In this document: positions 23,701 through 36,300 of the stretch, piece after piece
Position numbering within the stretch: the stretch's first letter is position 1
How the letters are laid out: every line of letters starts with the position of its first letter
Assembly: GCA_017893485.1 (NCBI GenBank)
Contig: CM030362.1
Span: 178,994,166 to 179,058,165, forward strand
Source of the DNA: Hemerocallis citrina
Taxonomy: Eukaryota; Streptophyta; Magnoliopsida; Asparagales; Asphodelaceae
Length of the DNA: 64,000 nucleotides
Direction of reading: 5' to 3'
Position numbers and translations under genes: made by a program
The notes under the pieces: generated by a model
Database searches by the model: none
The model's input: only the letters and a program-made list of their open reading frames with translations
What the model was told of the DNA's origin: nothing

Positions 23701-24430
23701 TGTGTGTAATGAGGCAACTACGGACGGGTCAGCAGAATAGAGACAAGATATAATAAGGGTTTGTACATAAGAATTGTCTCTAGAACACAACTACACTACA
23801 TGCGGTATTTAGTACATGTATTACACAAAGAAAAGAATACTAGTTACTTGCCATGAAATTGACGACGAAAACGATGAGGAGACGAGAATAACGGGAACGG
23901 ATTCCCTAGCATGAACACGATCGGCACGGATGTTGATGATGGTCAAGATCAAGATGACCGTACGGCTAGATCCAAGAGCTGACGATGATCACGATCAGAT
24001 CTGACGATCCAGATCTCCCTGATGATGATGATGATGATGATGATGATTAAGATCGATCGATCGAACGGCTGCGATCAAAGGAAGTTGATGATCATCATGA
24101 TCATGATGATCAAGAGGAGATCAGACGGTCCACAATCAAAGATGATCAAAACCAACCAAATAGAAAAGCTTGGCTCTAGCTTGGCTCCGACGGCGGCCGG
24201 TGATGCTCAGGGCGAGGCTGATGGCCGGAGGAGACACATGGAAGAGGCGGAGGTCACTGGCTGGCTGATAGCGCGTCGACGGAAGGACACAACGCACAGG
24301 GGGTCTGATGCTGCTGACGTTGCCGCGGCGGCGACTGGGGGTGTGCGGCACTGCAGACAGCTAGGGGAGGCATTGGGGTTGACGACTGGTCGGCAGTTGC
24401 GTCGCGAGGAGTCGCGACAGGGAGGGTCAC

Positions 24431-27400
24431 TGTAGAACCCCGAATTTCTAATATAATATCTTAGAAAATACGTGGCACAAATCCCAGCATCAACTTCAAT
24501 GTAATAATAAACAAAGTCAACACCAATAAAATTTTAAATTTTCATTTCAATAATCATTTACATAGCACAGCGGAATACAATACACCTTAAATCAAAATTT
24601 CTTTTCTTTACAACAATTTCTTTTACAACTCATAAGTCATTACATCACTTGAACTCAAGCATCCAAATTCGAGCCTTAAGAAATCACCTGTAAAATATGA
24701 GGCTAGAGATAACCCTAACCCCCAAAACTAAAGGGGTCAGCCATAAAGGTGTGAGTAACATAAACAAGCAACATAAGTAAAGCATGGATTTATCAACAAC
24801 AGAACATAACAAGAGTAAATGAATATAGGAAATCACAAATGCGAAAAATACAACGAGTGAAGCTAGACTAAGTGTCAAGTGTAGAAAACTGGAAAACCAC
24901 ATGCGTGAAACCAAATCAAGAAAACAAAATTTTATATGCTGACTCTTTAATGCGTACTTGTCAGAGTCTATGCATCCAACTCTACATAGGTCCGGTGTAA
25001 GCCCTTAACGTCTCCACATTATAGGGTTTAATCCCCCGCTATGCAACTAATCCTAACACGATCACTACTACGAGAAAAAGATACACTGTGAGTATTAGCC
25101 CATGCCCCGATAATTCCGGAGGTCAAACTCTATCCACAGATAATTCCGGAGACAATTTCACTCACACCTGGGAATCTTCGAGAATACCCCACACCACAAG
25201 CAATGGCACCTCATCACACGAATACCACATGTGCGTCGCCTCGACCCCGATAATTCCGGAGATCAATCCCACACTACAGGTAATTCCGGAGACTATTTCC
25301 CTCACACCTAGATAATTCCGAGGATTATCTCACACCGCAAGCCATACTGAGATCCATAACCCATATTCTCATTCATCATATCACCACTAGTGCCTGTCCT
25401 TATTATTTAGGTTGTTTTATTACTTTACGAATCTCCTAGAGTTGGCGTACCCTACTGGACTTAACTCAACAACTGATCAACTAAAATTGCCTCAACAGGT
25501 CCAAACATAAATATCTCAACTGCCGGTATACTAAGGTCACACACACCCTCTAGAGACTCACACACGATAGCCAAACTAAACTTCCAACATAAATTGCTCA
25601 GTTAACTTACTTGAAAACATATGTTCAGTAGAAGATAAAATATTGAATAGTAAGTTATATATTAAAAACATTTAGAGGATAAATCATTTAACAGAACATT
25701 AAAATATGTATAGATATATCAGTATCAGTCGACTACAAAAACAATCGGTCGACTGTCCAGAGAGAAAATCCAATAGCTTTGAGGAAATAATTCTAAGTAT
25801 TATAAGTCGACTCAAAAAGGTCATAGGTCGACTGTTCAGAGAGAAAAATCCAATAATCTTTTAAGAAAATAATTCTAAGTATAGCAGTCGACTTTAAAGG
25901 GTATAGGTCGACTCTCCAGAGAGAAAAATTACAATAACTTCGAGAAAATAATTCTAGGTGGTACCAGTCAACTGTAAAAGTCATCAGTCGACTGTCCAGA
26001 ACGAGATTTCAAGAAAAACTAGAGAACATTGCAGCTAGGTCGTGTTGGTCGACTGAGAAGTCATACCAGTCGACTGTCGACCTACAGACTGCATACTTTT
26101 GGTTGTGCACATTTCAACCGATACGTAGTTTTACTTTATGAAAACGATTTCTACGAAAAGCTTATTTCTTATATGATCAAATACAACTTGTAGGACATAT
26201 AATAGTCCATAAAACTAAATCAAAACTACTTGAATTTGTAAAATAGAGATTTTGTTTATTTCTTTCGATTAAAACATGAATTGTGCATATAGTCAAATAT
26301 AAAGTTTTTCTTAAAATTTCACTGATCACCGAAATAGTTTCGTATTCAGATCCAAACCATATAAATACCAAATCTCAATGAAAATCCCAATTTGGATTCA
26401 TTTCTACAAACTCACTAAATTATCAATTTCGATTTTTAAGACATGATCTCTTGATTCATAAATTCTTTCTCCAAATTTCTCAAAAACTGAATCGTCATTA
26501 TAACTCACAACCATAATCAAATTATAACATCACCATATCTTGTTTCATTCAACAAATACTCAAAAGTGATAAAAGTCTCATCTTTATTAGATGCATGCAT
26601 AAAATCAACCATATTCGGTCAATCCAACATTAATCCCAAAAGAAATAGTCTACCCATGATTTCTAATAGGAAATTCATCAATCTCGAGTTACCCACATAC
26701 AATTTTATTCATAAACAAATAGGGTTTCACAAGATCCAATTTTAATTCATCCAATCCATCATATACGGATTCATACTTAAACCCTAAACATGCTTTCTAG
26801 CAAATAAAGTTCAACATCCAAGATCCATTAAAACATTCATATCATTCGCATACACATTCACAAAATAAAAGAAGACAAACAAGTCACTCACATACAACAT
26901 GCACAAAGAAAATAAAACACAACAAATCACTCACCTCGAATGAAGAAAATCTGGTAACAAAACCTTTCTTTGGCGAAATCCAAGATCCTCTCCTTCAATC
27001 TCCAAGAATAATAAAACCTTTGTGTTGTGCAGCGAAAGACGGCTGCACTCCACCTCTTTTAAATACCCGGGATAGGAGAATTAGTGTTTTTAAACACATT
27101 TGCAAAATAACCCCATGAAAATATAACTTTACATAAATAGATCCCTATAGTTGGAAACTTGATAAAATCAATTAAATTGAGATTTAAAAGCAAAATAAAC
27201 TCCTTATTCTCAGTTGGCACTATTTGAAAAGTCCAGAAAATAGTTTTGCACTTTCACCCCTCAAAATGACAATTTTGCAAAAAGATCATTCTTTTTCGTA
27301 ATATTGCAAATAGATCCAATTAATATCAGAAAAATCTAGAAAAATTATAAATAAATCCCAAATAATACATGATGATTTTTCATAAAAAAAATTTGGCTTT

Positions 27401-27544
27401 TGAACATCTCAAGAAGATATTTGCACATGTTTTGCACGTGAAAAAAGATAGATTTTCAGAAAAATATTTATTAAATCTCCCAAAATTCATTTTAATTCAT
27501 TTATAAACCTTTAAAAATAATATTTAAAAATACGGGGTACTACA
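24431..27544 (-). repeat. 3' LTR of chromovirus E
   Basis: Direct repeat of 41413-44514, bounded by TGTAGAACCCC and GGGTACTACA on the forward strand. It contains a ~80-bp tandem array with paired GTCGAC sites (25728-26081) and a GATAATTCCGGAG repeat cluster (25110-25320). Confidence 0.95.
25728..26081. repeat. Paired GTCGAC array in E 3' LTR
   Basis: GTCGAC pairs start at 25728/25748, 25806/25827, 25889/25909, 25967(GTCAAC)/25987 and 26048/26069, with a further overlapping site at 26076. Within-pair spacing is 20 or 21 bp throughout. The second member is usually followed by TGTCCAGAGAG or a close variant. Confidence 0.92.
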
Positions 27545-27744
27545 TCACTCCGTCCTTAGAAGAGTTCTGTCCTCAGAACTATTACTAATGAGGTCCAAAA
27601 TAAGAATGATCAAAGAAATTGAAATCTCATAAATGAACCATAATTCGAAACATTCACATAGAAAGACATATCAAACAAAGGAAATACCACTCAATCCAAT
27701 AGTACAATCATCCAAAGAAATACCATCACATAAATAAGATACAA
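27545..27744 (-). other. 3' end and polypurine tract of E
   Basis: Reverse-strand GAGGACAGAACTCTTCTAAGG and ACGGAGTGA adjoin the 3' LTR, a relative of the polypurine block at 4055-4101. Confidence 0.6.
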
Positions 27745-29350
27745 TCATATAAAAAGCTCAGGAAAATCCTTCTGCATGCGATCATCTGGCTCCCAAGTAG
27801 CCTCCTCGAACTGCTGATTCCTCCACAGCACCTTGACCATAGGTATCACCTTACTCTTAAGAACTTTCTCTTTACGGTCAACGATCTCAACAGGCTGTTC
27901 CTTGTAACTCAAGATAACCTGTAGACCTTCAGGAATTTCTACCAACTGATGATTCTGATCTGGCACATACTTCCTCAACAATGACACATGGAATACATCA
28001 TGCACCTGTGCCAACTCCTCCGAAAGCTCCAACCTATATGCTGCCTTGCCAATCTGCTCCACAATCCTGTACGGCCCAATATAACTTGGCTCCAACTTGC
28101 CTCCCTTACCAAATCTGATCACTCCTTTGGTCGGAGACACCTTGAGGAAAACTGCATCCCCAACCTCAAACTCCAAGTCCCTTCGTCGAGTATCAGCATA
28201 ACTCTTCTGCCGACTCTGACTCTCAACCAACCTCTTGAGAATCAGCTCAATCTGCTCTGACGTCTTTTGCACGATCTCATGACCAAACATCTGCCTCTCA
28301 CCAACCTCGTACCAACACACAGGTGTCCTGCACCTTCGCCCGTACAAAGCCTCATACGGCGCCATCCCGATACTCGCATGGTAACTATTATTATAAGCAA
28401 ACCCAACCAATGCCAAGTATATCTCCCAGCTACCACCAAAATCCATAACACAAGCCCTCAGCATATCTTCCAGCACTCGATTCACCCTCTCGGTCTGACC
28501 ATCAGTCTGTGGAGGTACTGAAATCAGTTTTGGTGCCCAAAGCTGCTTGTAGGCTCTTCCAAAACCTTGAAGTGAACCTTGCATCCCTGTCAAAAACAAT
28601 CGACACAGGAACTCCATGAAGCCTCACAATCTCACCAATGTATAACTCAGCCAATTTCTCCAACGACCAAGTAATCTTCATGGCTAGAAAGTGACCCGAC
28701 TTAGTCAAACGGTCCACAATAACCCAAATCGTGTCATTGCCCTTCGAACTCCTCGGCAAACCCGTGATGAAATCCATACTGATATTCTCCTATTTTCACT
28801 CCAGAATGGGCAACGGCTGTAACAAACCTTCAGGTCTCTAATTTTCTACTTTGATCTGCTGACAAGTCAGACACCTTGCCACAAAATCTGCCACATCCCT
28901 TTTCATACCAGACCACCAAAAGTGTTATTTGATGTCCTTGTACATCTTCGTGCCTCCAGGATGTACTGACAATAAGGTACTGTGTGCTTCCTGCAAGATA
29001 CTCTCTCTCAAATCTGCATTATTGGGAACACACAACCTCTCAACCATCCAAAGAACTCCATCTTGGACACAAAACTCTGATAGCTTGCCTTCTGAAACCT
29101 GTTGCAGCATCTTCTGAATCTCTAAATCTGATCTCTGACCTTCCACAATCCTCTCTCTCAAGGTAGGTTGCAACCTCAACTAAGCCAAAGATGCCCCTAA
29201 ACCCTGCAACACCATCTCGATACGTGCCTGATCAAACTCTGCTGTCAACTCGCTTCGAGTAGTGATCAAACTTGATAAACTACTCTTCCTGCTAAGTCCA
29301 TCAGCTACCACATACGCCTTGCCCGGATGATACTTGATCTCAGGACGAAT
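27745..29350 (-). pseudogene. E pol, integrase and chromodomain part
   Basis: This continues the polyprotein from the copia insertion point: the end of RNase H and connection (KYHPGKAYVVADGLSRK near 29340-29290), a zinc-binding region after a stop near 28925 (CLTCQQ), and the integrase core with [17 protein letters not shown] and DGQTERVN, which carry the three acidic residues. It closes with a GPYRI segment and a C-terminal VKVLWRNQQFEEATWEPDDR, the chromodomain-like end of chromoviruses. Stops or frame shifts occur near 29180, 28925, 28840-28790 and 28530. The first 1.7 kb of pol lies beyond copia F at 39387-41111. Confidence 0.92.
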
Positions 29351-30789
29351 TGTTGATTCTTGATTTTGATGATCACAACACAGTGCCACATGTGTTTATA
29401 TCATACAGCTAACAATGCAGTGTTCATATCAAAAGACAATTCTAGCTGAACAAATGCACAAGCTCTCAAGGATACAGCTCAAGACAAGGATCAAGACTTT
29501 ACTCAAAGCAAGGATCAAAAACTCAATTCAACTCAAGACTCAAGCTTAAATGTGTTATATTGTTGTGTCTTGTAAACATTGTAATGTACTTTCCTGTTGA
29601 GTCTTTAGTCTGATGTAAAGCCTTGTCAACACACACACACACACTTAACAATTTCATACTGTGTGTCTCTAAAAAACCCCTCAAAATAAGTCAAAACAGT
29701 TTGAAGAATTTTAGCTTTTAAGTACCAGTCGACTTAAGCCTATGTCAGTCGACTGATAAGTACGAAACTGTTTAAAATTATTCAAACTCTGATCAGTCGA
29801 CTCATATGGCAACCCAGTCGACTGATCGAGAGCTTTTTGACCGTTTTCTGATTTTCAAAAACGAACTTTTTCAAATTCAAACGGTTTGATCCGTTGGTTG
29901 ACAGTTATGTAACTGCTTTCCAACGTTCAGAAGTACAAAACTCTTTATATAGAGTTTCTTCTCAAACAGAAACTCTCACTTGATTCACTTGACTACTTGA
30001 TTTCTTAAAAAAAAAAAACACCCGAGCACTCTTGAGAAAAATTTAAGTGATTTTCTGTGAAGAACAAAGCTTTCAAGTTCACATACTTTGGTTCTCTACA
30101 CTCAGTCCAGTATAGCATTGAATTCGCTTTGGACTGAGTATAGAAGTCAACCTATTGTTTTAGCCACGTGCATCAACACATACAACAACAAGGCTATAGG
30201 TTGATTGTAAAATTTCTCTTGTACTCTTGCTCTCGGTTGGAGAGTGTTTTTGACTCTTGGTTGTAGAGTCGGTGTCTTTTCACTCTTGGTTGAAGAGTGG
30301 GTCTGCTTTCTCTGGTTGAGAGAAAGGACTACGGGTTAGACAAGGTTGTTGTCTTGAACGCCGTAGGGTATTCTTGTATTTATTTTTCAAGAATAGTGGA
30401 AATCTCAAGTGGGTTGCTTGGGGACTGGATGTAGGTCGGGAGGACCGAACCAGGATATATCTTGTGTACTCTGTGATTGGTTGTCTTGTGATTGCATTTA
30501 CTTTTGATCAATTATACTCTGCAAAACTAGTCTGACCAGTCGACTCAGCTTCGTATCAGTCGACTGATCAGTCTCGTATTAGTTATTCTCTTTGTCTCAT
30601 CAGTCGCCTGTATTATCTATCAGTCGACTGTTTCGAGAGGTTAAATTTATTTTGATTTTGGCTATATCAGTCGACTGGTTCCCCACTGAGTCGACTGTGC
30701 CGAGAGAAATTTCTTATTCCGCAATTTATTATTATAAACACTATTCACCCCCCCTCTAGTGTTTGTTGCTTAGCCTACAGGATCCTACA
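29351..30789 (+). repeat. 5' LTR of copia F
   Basis: Contains a TATATA box (29946-29951) after CTCTT, an (AC)8 run, and five GTCGAC pairs: 29728/29748, 29796/29817, 30539/30559, 30603(GTCGCC)/30623, 30670/30690. The leader includes several CTCTTGGTTG(G/T)AGAG hairpin-like repeats (30230-30330). Confidence 0.97.
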
Positions 30790-30791
30790 AT

Positions 30792-30807
30792 TGGTATCAG
30801 AGCAAGG
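30792..30807 (+). other. Primer binding site of copia F, tRNA-iMet
   Basis: TGGTATCAGAGCAAGG lies two bases after the 5' LTR, the standard copia primer site. Confidence 0.95.
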
Positions 30808-30816
30808 TTACAGGCA

Positions 30817-32634
30817 ATGGCAACTACATCAAATACTAATCAGTACCATGAAGGACAATCTACACAACGACCACCACTATTTGATGGAACAAACTATAAC
30901 TATTGGAAGTGCCGAATGCGAATCTATCTCCAATCAATCAACTACGAGATATGGCAAATGACAGAGACGGAACATACTGCTCCTACCATTCTATATGCAC
31001 AATGGAATGATGATCAAAAGAGTCAGACTATGAACAATGCCAAAGCAATGAATGCCTTATTCTGTGCACTGACAAAGGAAGAATTCAACCGTGTATCCAA
31101 TGCTACAACCGCATATCAAATTTGGCATACACTCGAGGTAACACATGAAGGAACGAATAAAGTAAAAGAATCTAAAATTTCTGTTCTTGTCCACAGGTTT
31201 GAAATGTTCAGAATGAAGGACAATGAGACTGTGTCTGAGATGATTACAAGATTCACAGACATTACCAACTCTCTTGTGGCGCTTGGAAAGACTTATACTC
31301 AAGCAGAGATGGTCAGAAAAGTACTACGAGCACTCACTCCAAAATGGGAAAAGAAAACCACAGCAATAGAAGAGGCAAATGACTTGTCAACACTTTCTCT
31401 CGAGAATCTTGTTGGTAATCTCATAGCATATGAGGTTCAACTTGAAGATCGAAAGAAAGATACTGAATCACACCAAACAAAGAAGAAATCATTGGCTTTT
31501 AAAGCAATGACTGACTCAGAAGATGAGGAAGAAGATGAAGAAGAAATAGCAATGTTCACTCGGAGATTCAAGAAGTTCTTAAAGAAGGGTAAGTTTCATT
31601 CTAAGAGTAAAGATTCTAATGACCCTCCTACATGTTTCAGGTGCAATAAGATAGGTCACATGAAGAAGGACTGTCCCTTAGAAAATGCAAAGAACAAGGG
31701 AAAAACATCCAACTTCAAGAAAGACAAATATTCAAAGAACAAATTTGCCAAGAACAAAAAGGCGTATCAAGCCACATGGGATGATAGCGATTCATCTTCC
31801 GAAGAAGAAACGGATGAAAATAACGAAGTGGCAAATGTATGCTTTATGGCTGCACAAGAACATGTAAGTAATGATTATGATTCTGAAGATCTTCTTGATG
31901 CATTTAATGAAATATTCCAAGAATTAAAGAAAGAAAAGATTAGAGTTAAGAATCTTGAGAAAGTGAATCAAACACTTAATCAAGAAAATCTTAACCTTGA
32001 TAAGGAAGTAAAATCCTTAAATTCTCGTCTTGCAAGTCTAGATACTGATCTTGAAACTCTCAAAAAGAATTATGAAGAGATTTCAAAGAATGTATCTAAG
32101 TTTAACAAAGGCAAAGAGAATTTAAATGATATGCTTCATCATCAAGTTGCATCTAGTCATAAATTTGGACTTGGTTTTAAGAAATCTTCTATAAAAGAAT
32201 CTCCTGTTTTAAACACTAGTAAGACTAAGTCAGCATCTATTTCTAGTGTTACACACAAGTTATATGATTTCTTTGCAAAACCACAGGTTGTTAAATTCAG
32301 TGATAAAAGTGATACTAACGTTCGGTTAAGTCGACTGAACCATAGCACCAGTCGTCTGTCCAGAGAAAGTGGATCTCATTCCACGGGATCAAAACCTCTT
32401 ATAAGTCGACCTAGTGCATCTACCAGTCGACTGATACATACCAACAGTCGACTGATAAACACTGGTAAGTCGACTGGACAGAACAAACTAGTATGGGTTC
32501 CAGTCAATCTTAATCAGAATGATAGAATTACTTATATCAATTCTTATATGCTAAATGTGTGTAATTCTGCCTATTATATTTCTGCTTATGGAGGAAGATC
32601 AAACTCTTCATGGGTTTGGTTTCCCCCAAACTAA
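30817..32634 (+). CDS. gag: Copia F gag (605 aa)
   Basis: Structural protein forming virus-like particles and binding element RNA. I choose the ATG at 30817 because the earlier in-frame ATG lies in the LTR/primer site. The UBN2/copia capsid region lies at about residues 20-190 (FDGTNYNYWKCRMRIYL at its start). An acidic run (DEEEDEEE) and Lys-rich stretch precede a zinc knuckle CFRCNKIGHMKKDC (about 272-285). A long coiled coil (about 365-435) follows. The C-terminal region (about 505-555) carries in-frame translations of the GTCGAC motif (SRL, STG). The frame is intact. It ends at TAA 32632-32634, and pol lies in the -1 frame. Length is above the usual ~300-400 aa of simple copia gags, as in SIRE-type elements. 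Confidence 0.93.
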   Translation: MATTSNTNQYHEGQSTQRPPLFDGTNYNYWKCRMRIYLQSINYEIWQMTETEHTAPTILYAQWNDDQKSQTMNNAKAMNALFCALTKEEFNRVSNATTAYQIWHTLEVTHEGTNKVKESKISVLVHRFEMFRMKDNETVSEMITRFTDITNSLVALGKTYTQAEMVRKVLRALTPKWEKKTTAIEEANDLSTLSLENLVGNLIAYEVQLEDRKKDTESHQTKKKSLAFKAMTDSEDEEEDEEEIAMFTRRFKKFLKKGKFHSKSKDSNDPPTCFRCNKIGHMKKDCPLENAKNKGKTSNFKKDKYSKNKFAKNKKAYQATWDDSDSSSEEETDENNEVANVCFMAAQEHVSNDYDSEDLLDAFNEIFQELKKEKIRVKNLEKVNQTLNQENLNLDKEVKSLNSRLASLDTDLETLKKNYEEISKNVSKFNKGKENLNDMLHHQVASSHKFGLGFKKSSIKESPVLNTSKTKSASISSVTHKLYDFFAKPQVVKFSDKSDTNVRLSRLNHSTSRLSRESGSHSTGSKPLISRPSASTSRLIHTNSRLINTGKSTGQNKLVWVPVNLNQNDRITYINSYMLNVCNSAYYISAYGGRSNSSWVWFPPN

Positions 32635-32687
32635 TATGTTTTGGACCCAATAAAAAGGGTACCATATTTACCTCAAATGTTTTATAG

Positions 32688-35600
32688 GTACCCAAGAAAG
32701 AACGCTGGATATTAGACAGCGGATGTTCAAAACACATGACAGGGCATGCCAACTTACTATCCACCATTCAGAATATAGATGGAGGAACCGTCACCTTTGG
32801 AGATAACAACAAAGGCAAAGTCATCGGTATTGGCATGGTCGGTAAAATATCTAACCCTATTATAGAAAATGTGCTTTTAGTAAATGGTTTAAAGCATAAT
32901 CTCTTAAGTATTAGTCAATTGTGTGATAAAGGTTATAAAATAGTCTTTGAAAAAGATGCATGCTTAATTTATGATTCTACTATGGAAAAAGTTATTTTTC
33001 AAGGTTGTCGCAAAAACAATATTTATGAATTATGTTTGAATGCAATTGATTTTTCAAATGATTTTTGTTTGATAGCCTCTAACAATGAATCTTGGTTATG
33101 GCATAGAAGATTTGGACATGTGAACATGAAAAATCTCTCAAAATTATCTAAATATAACCTAGTTAAAGGACTGCCAAAATTATCATTTAAAAAGGATAAG
33201 TTATGTGATGCATGTCAACTAGGAAAACAAATCAAATCCACTTTTAAAACAAAAGATGTAATCTCTACAAGTAGGCCACTTGAATTAATCCATATGGACT
33301 TATTTGGCCCTACTAGAGTTGCTTCTTTAAATAAAAGTAGATATGTGTTTGTTTTAGTAGATGATTTTTCAAGATTTACTTGGACATTCTTTTTAAAACA
33401 TAAAAATGATGCTTTTGAAGAATTTGCACATTTTTGTAAACGTGTTCAAAATCAAAGATCTCTAACCATAGTCACTATTAGAAGTGATCATGGTGGAGAA
33501 TTTGAAAATGAAACATTTACAGAATATTGCAACAAGAATGGTATAACACATTCATTTGCATTTCCTAGAGCTTCACCACAAAATGGTGTGGTTGAAAGAA
33601 AGAATAGGACTTTGCAAGAATGCGCACGTACTATGCTTGTTGAAAGCAATCTACCAAAGCATTTTTGGGCTGAAGCTGTTGCTACAGCTTGTTATGTTTT
33701 GAATAGAATTCTTCTAAGACCTAAACTAAAGAAGACTTGTTACGAGTTATTTTTTAATAAAATTCCTAAAGTCTCTTACTTTAAAACATTTGGTTGTAAG
33801 TGTTTTATTCTAAACACAAAAGATAATCTAGACAAATTTGATCCTAGATCTAATGAGGGTATCTTTTTAGGATACTCAAATAGGAGTAAAGCATATAGAA
33901 TTTTCAATAAGTCTACTATGACTATTGAAGAATCAATGCATGTTACATTCGATGAATCCTTACCTTCATCAACATTAAATAAGGATGATGAAACTGATTT
34001 TTCACCTTTAGATAATGTGATTACATCCTTAGAGCAAACTAATCTATCTGATAAGTCGACTGATAAAGTCTCCAAGTCGACTGACTTAAACCAGTCGACT
34101 GAAGAACAAGTCAAGTCGACTGATTCGATTGTGATATCTTCAACTTTACCAAAGTCATTTGTTGAAGTTAAAGATCATCCTCATGACTTAATAATTGGTG
34201 ACATCTCCCATGGTATTCAGACACGTTCACATATTAATATGATCTCTCATACAGCATTCTTGTCAGATTTTGAACCAAAGAATATACAAGAAGCTTGTGA
34301 GAATGAATATTGGGTGAATGCTATGCAAGATGAACTAAACCAATTTGTAAGAAATGATGTATGGGATTTAGTTCCTAGACCTCCTGATCAGACTATCATT
34401 GGTACCAAATGGGTATTCAAGAATAAGTTAGATGAATCAGGACAAGTTGTAAGGAACAAGGCTAGATTAGTTGCCCAAGGATATAATCAAGAAGAAGGTA
34501 TAGATTTTGATGAAACATATGCTCCTGTTGCTAGACTAGAATCTATTCGTATTTTATTATCTTTTGCTTGTTTTATGAATTTTATACTTTATCAAATGGA
34601 TGTGAAAAGTGCCTTTCTTAATGGGTTCATTAAGGAAAATGTTTATGTTAAACAACCACCAGGTTTTGAACATGAACAATTTCCAGATCATGTTTATAAA
34701 TTGAAAAAGGCTTTATACGGTCTTAAACAAGCACCTCGTGCTTGGTATGATCGTCTGAAAACTTTTCTTTTAGAAACAGGATTTGAAATAGGTAAAGTAG
34801 ACACTACTTTGTTTATCAAAAGAGTTAAGAATGATATCTTAATCATACAAATATATGTTGATGATATAATTTTTGGTTCTACTAATAATAATCTATGTCA
34901 AGAATTTGCTAATACCATGAAAAATGAATTTGAGATGAGTCACATGGGTGAACTCAATTATTTCCTTGGATTGCAAATTAAACAATCTTCTACTGGCATA
35001 TTTATCAATCAAGGCAAATATGCAAAGGAATTACTCAAACGTTTTCACATGGATAGTACTAGTAGTAAATCCACACCTATGGCTACTACTACTACTCTTG
35101 ACAAAGATTTATTAGGTAAGAGTGTTGATCAAAAACTCTATCGAGGTATGATTGGTTCACTCTTATATATTACTGCAAGTAGACCAGATATTATGTTCAG
35201 CGTATGTTTATGTGCTAGATATCAATCTAGTCCTAAAGAATCTCATTTAAAAGCAGTGAAACGAATTTTAAGATATATTAAAGGCACATCTGAATATGGT
35301 TTATTTTATCCACGCACCGATATTTTTCAACTTTTGTCTTATAGCGATGCCGATTTTACTGGAAGCAAAACTGATCGCAAGAGTACTAGTGGTACATGTC
35401 ACTTTTTGGGACATTCCCTAGTATCTTGGTGCAGTAAAAAGCAAAATTCTGTATCCCTATCAACCACAGAAGCTGAATATATTGCTGCAAGTTTAGCATG
35501 CGCTCAAATTTTATGGATGAAACAAACTTTGTTAGATTATGGTATTTCATTTGAGAAACCCTCAATTATGTGTGATAATACCAGTGCAATTAATCTATCT

Positions 35601-35807
35601 AAAAATCCGATTCAACATTCACGTACGAAACATATTGATATTCGACATCATTTTCTACGTGATCATGTTTTAAAAGGAGATATATCTTTAGAATTTATCT
35701 CTACTGATCAACAAGTAGCAGATATATTTACCAAGCCCCTTAAAGAAGAAACTTTTATCAAGTTAAGAAGAGAACTTGGAATTTGTGATTTTATTGATAT
35801 TTGTTGA
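32688..35807 (+). CDS. pol: Copia F pol: protease-integrase-RT-RNase H
   Basis: Polyprotein of about 1,040 residues in one open frame after an in-frame TAG at 32685. Order: protease with [13 protein letters not shown] (32705-32743); GAG-pre-integrase HRRFGHVN with CDACQLGK (HHCC); integrase core with [15 protein letters not shown] and NGVVERKN holding the D,D,E residues; a linker with STD repeats from the GTCGAC motif (34055-34120). Reverse transcriptase follows, with [34 protein letters not shown] and YVDD, then RNase H with [17 protein letters not shown] and [10 protein letters not shown]. All key residues I look for are present and no stop interrupts the 3.1 kb. The first ATG (32736) follows the protease motif, so translation probably continues from gag by frameshift, readthrough or splicing. 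Confidence 0.95.
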   Translation, partial: VPKKERWILDSGCSKHMTGHANLLSTIQNIDGGTVTFGDNNKGKVIGIGMVGKISNPIIENVLLVNGLKHNLLSISQLCDKGYKIVFEKDACLIYDSTMEKVIFQGCRKNNIYELCLNAIDFSNDFCLIASNNESWLWHRRFGHVNMKNLSKLSKYNLVKGLPKLSFKKDKLCDACQLGKQIKSTFKTKDVISTSRPLELIHMDLFGPTRVASLNKSRYVFVLVDDFSRFTWTFFLKHKNDAFEEFAHFCKRVQNQRSLTIVTIRSDHGGEFENETFTEYCNKNGITHSFAFPRASPQNGVVERKNRTLQECARTMLVESNLPKHFWAEAVATACYVLNRILLRPKLKKTCYELFFNKIPKVSYFKTFGCKCFILNTKDNLDKFDPRSNEGIFLGYSNRSKAYRIFNKSTMTIEESMHVTFDESLPSSTLNKDDETDFSPLDNVITSLEQTNLSDKSTDKVSKSTDLNQSTEEQVKSTDSIVISSTLPKSFVEVKDHPHDLIIGDISHGIQTRSHINMISHTAFLSDFEPKNIQEACENEYWVNAMQDELNQFVRNDVWDLVPRPPDQTIIGTKWVFKNKLDESGQVVRNKARLVAQGYNQEEGIDFDETYAPVARLESIRILLSFACFMNFILYQMDVKSAFLNGFIKENVYVKQPPGFEHEQFPDHVYKLKKALYGLKQAPRAWYDRLKTFLLETGFEIGKVDTTLFIKRVKNDILIIQIYVDDIIFGSTNNNLCQEFANTMKNEFEMSHMGELNYFLGLQIKQSSTGIFINQGKYAKELLKRFHMDSTSSKSTPMATTTTLDKDLLGKSVDQKLYRGMIGSLLYITASRPDIMFSVCLCARYQSSPKESHLKAVKRILRYIKGTSEYGLFYPRTDIFQLLSYSDADFTGSKTDRKSTSGTCHFLGHSLVSWCSKKQNSVSLSTTEAEYIAASLACAQILWMKQTLLDYGISFEKPSIMCDNTSAINLSKNPIQHSRTKHIDIRHHFLRDHVLKGDISLEFISTDQQVADIFTKPLKEETFIKLRRELGICDFIDIC
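34055..34120 (+). repeat. GTCGAC motif cluster inside pol
   Basis: Four GTCGAC sites start at 34055, 34076, 34094 and 34115, spaced 21, 18 and 21 bp, all multiples of three. Each encodes STD or STE in the integrase-RT linker. Confidence 0.93.
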
Positions 35808-36300
35808 AAATCACTCTGTTAAGTCGACTGTGTTTTGAATCAGTCGACTATATTGAATTGTTATATATACATATTTTGTTCTCGACTAAGTCGACTGATT
35901 ATCAATCCAGTCGACTGGTTAGCAGATATAAGATGTTACTTTCTTCTCGACTCAGTCGACTGCTATATCATACCAGTCGACTGTCGCGAGATCAATCTGT
36001 CTTCAGCGACTTTTCATCACAACTTTTGAGATAAAAGCTTTTCTCTATCTCACCCGTGACAACCCTATCTGACCGTTGATTTCATTTCCCTTTAATCTGA
36101 GCCGTCCTTTCTCTGTTAAAAACCCCTTTACCTGCCCCTCTTTCTTACCGATCTCTTTTTCACTTTTACCCCCAAATTGGAAACCCTAACGCAAGAAGAA
36201 GAAGAAGAGGCTCTAATCCGACAAGTCGACTGCTGTTCTTGTATCTATCTCTCTTCAATTTGGTAACATCTCCTCTTTTTGTTTCCTTTTCAAAACCCTA
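35808..36300 (+). other. Spacer between pol and third ORF with GTCGAC pairs
   Basis: Holds pairs at 35823/35843, 35890/35910 and 35955/35976 and a single site at 36225. Two short overlapping frames (35801-36034) are not convincing genes. A C/T-rich stretch and GAAGAAGAAG run precede the third ORF. Confidence 0.8.

Noticed and set aside
24022..24435. Frame starting with nine Met codons
   Set aside because: The start is an ATG repeat (GATGATGAT) and the rest is the GC-rich leader of reverse-strand LTR C, cut by element E.
25728..26081. CRISPR-like array of short repeats with spacers
   Set aside because: The repeat unit is a 10-bp palindrome in pairs within a plant LTR; spacers are not uniform or unique, and the genome is eukaryotic.
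33776..34114. Reverse-strand frame of 112 codons
   Set aside because: Shadow of the intact copia pol frame.
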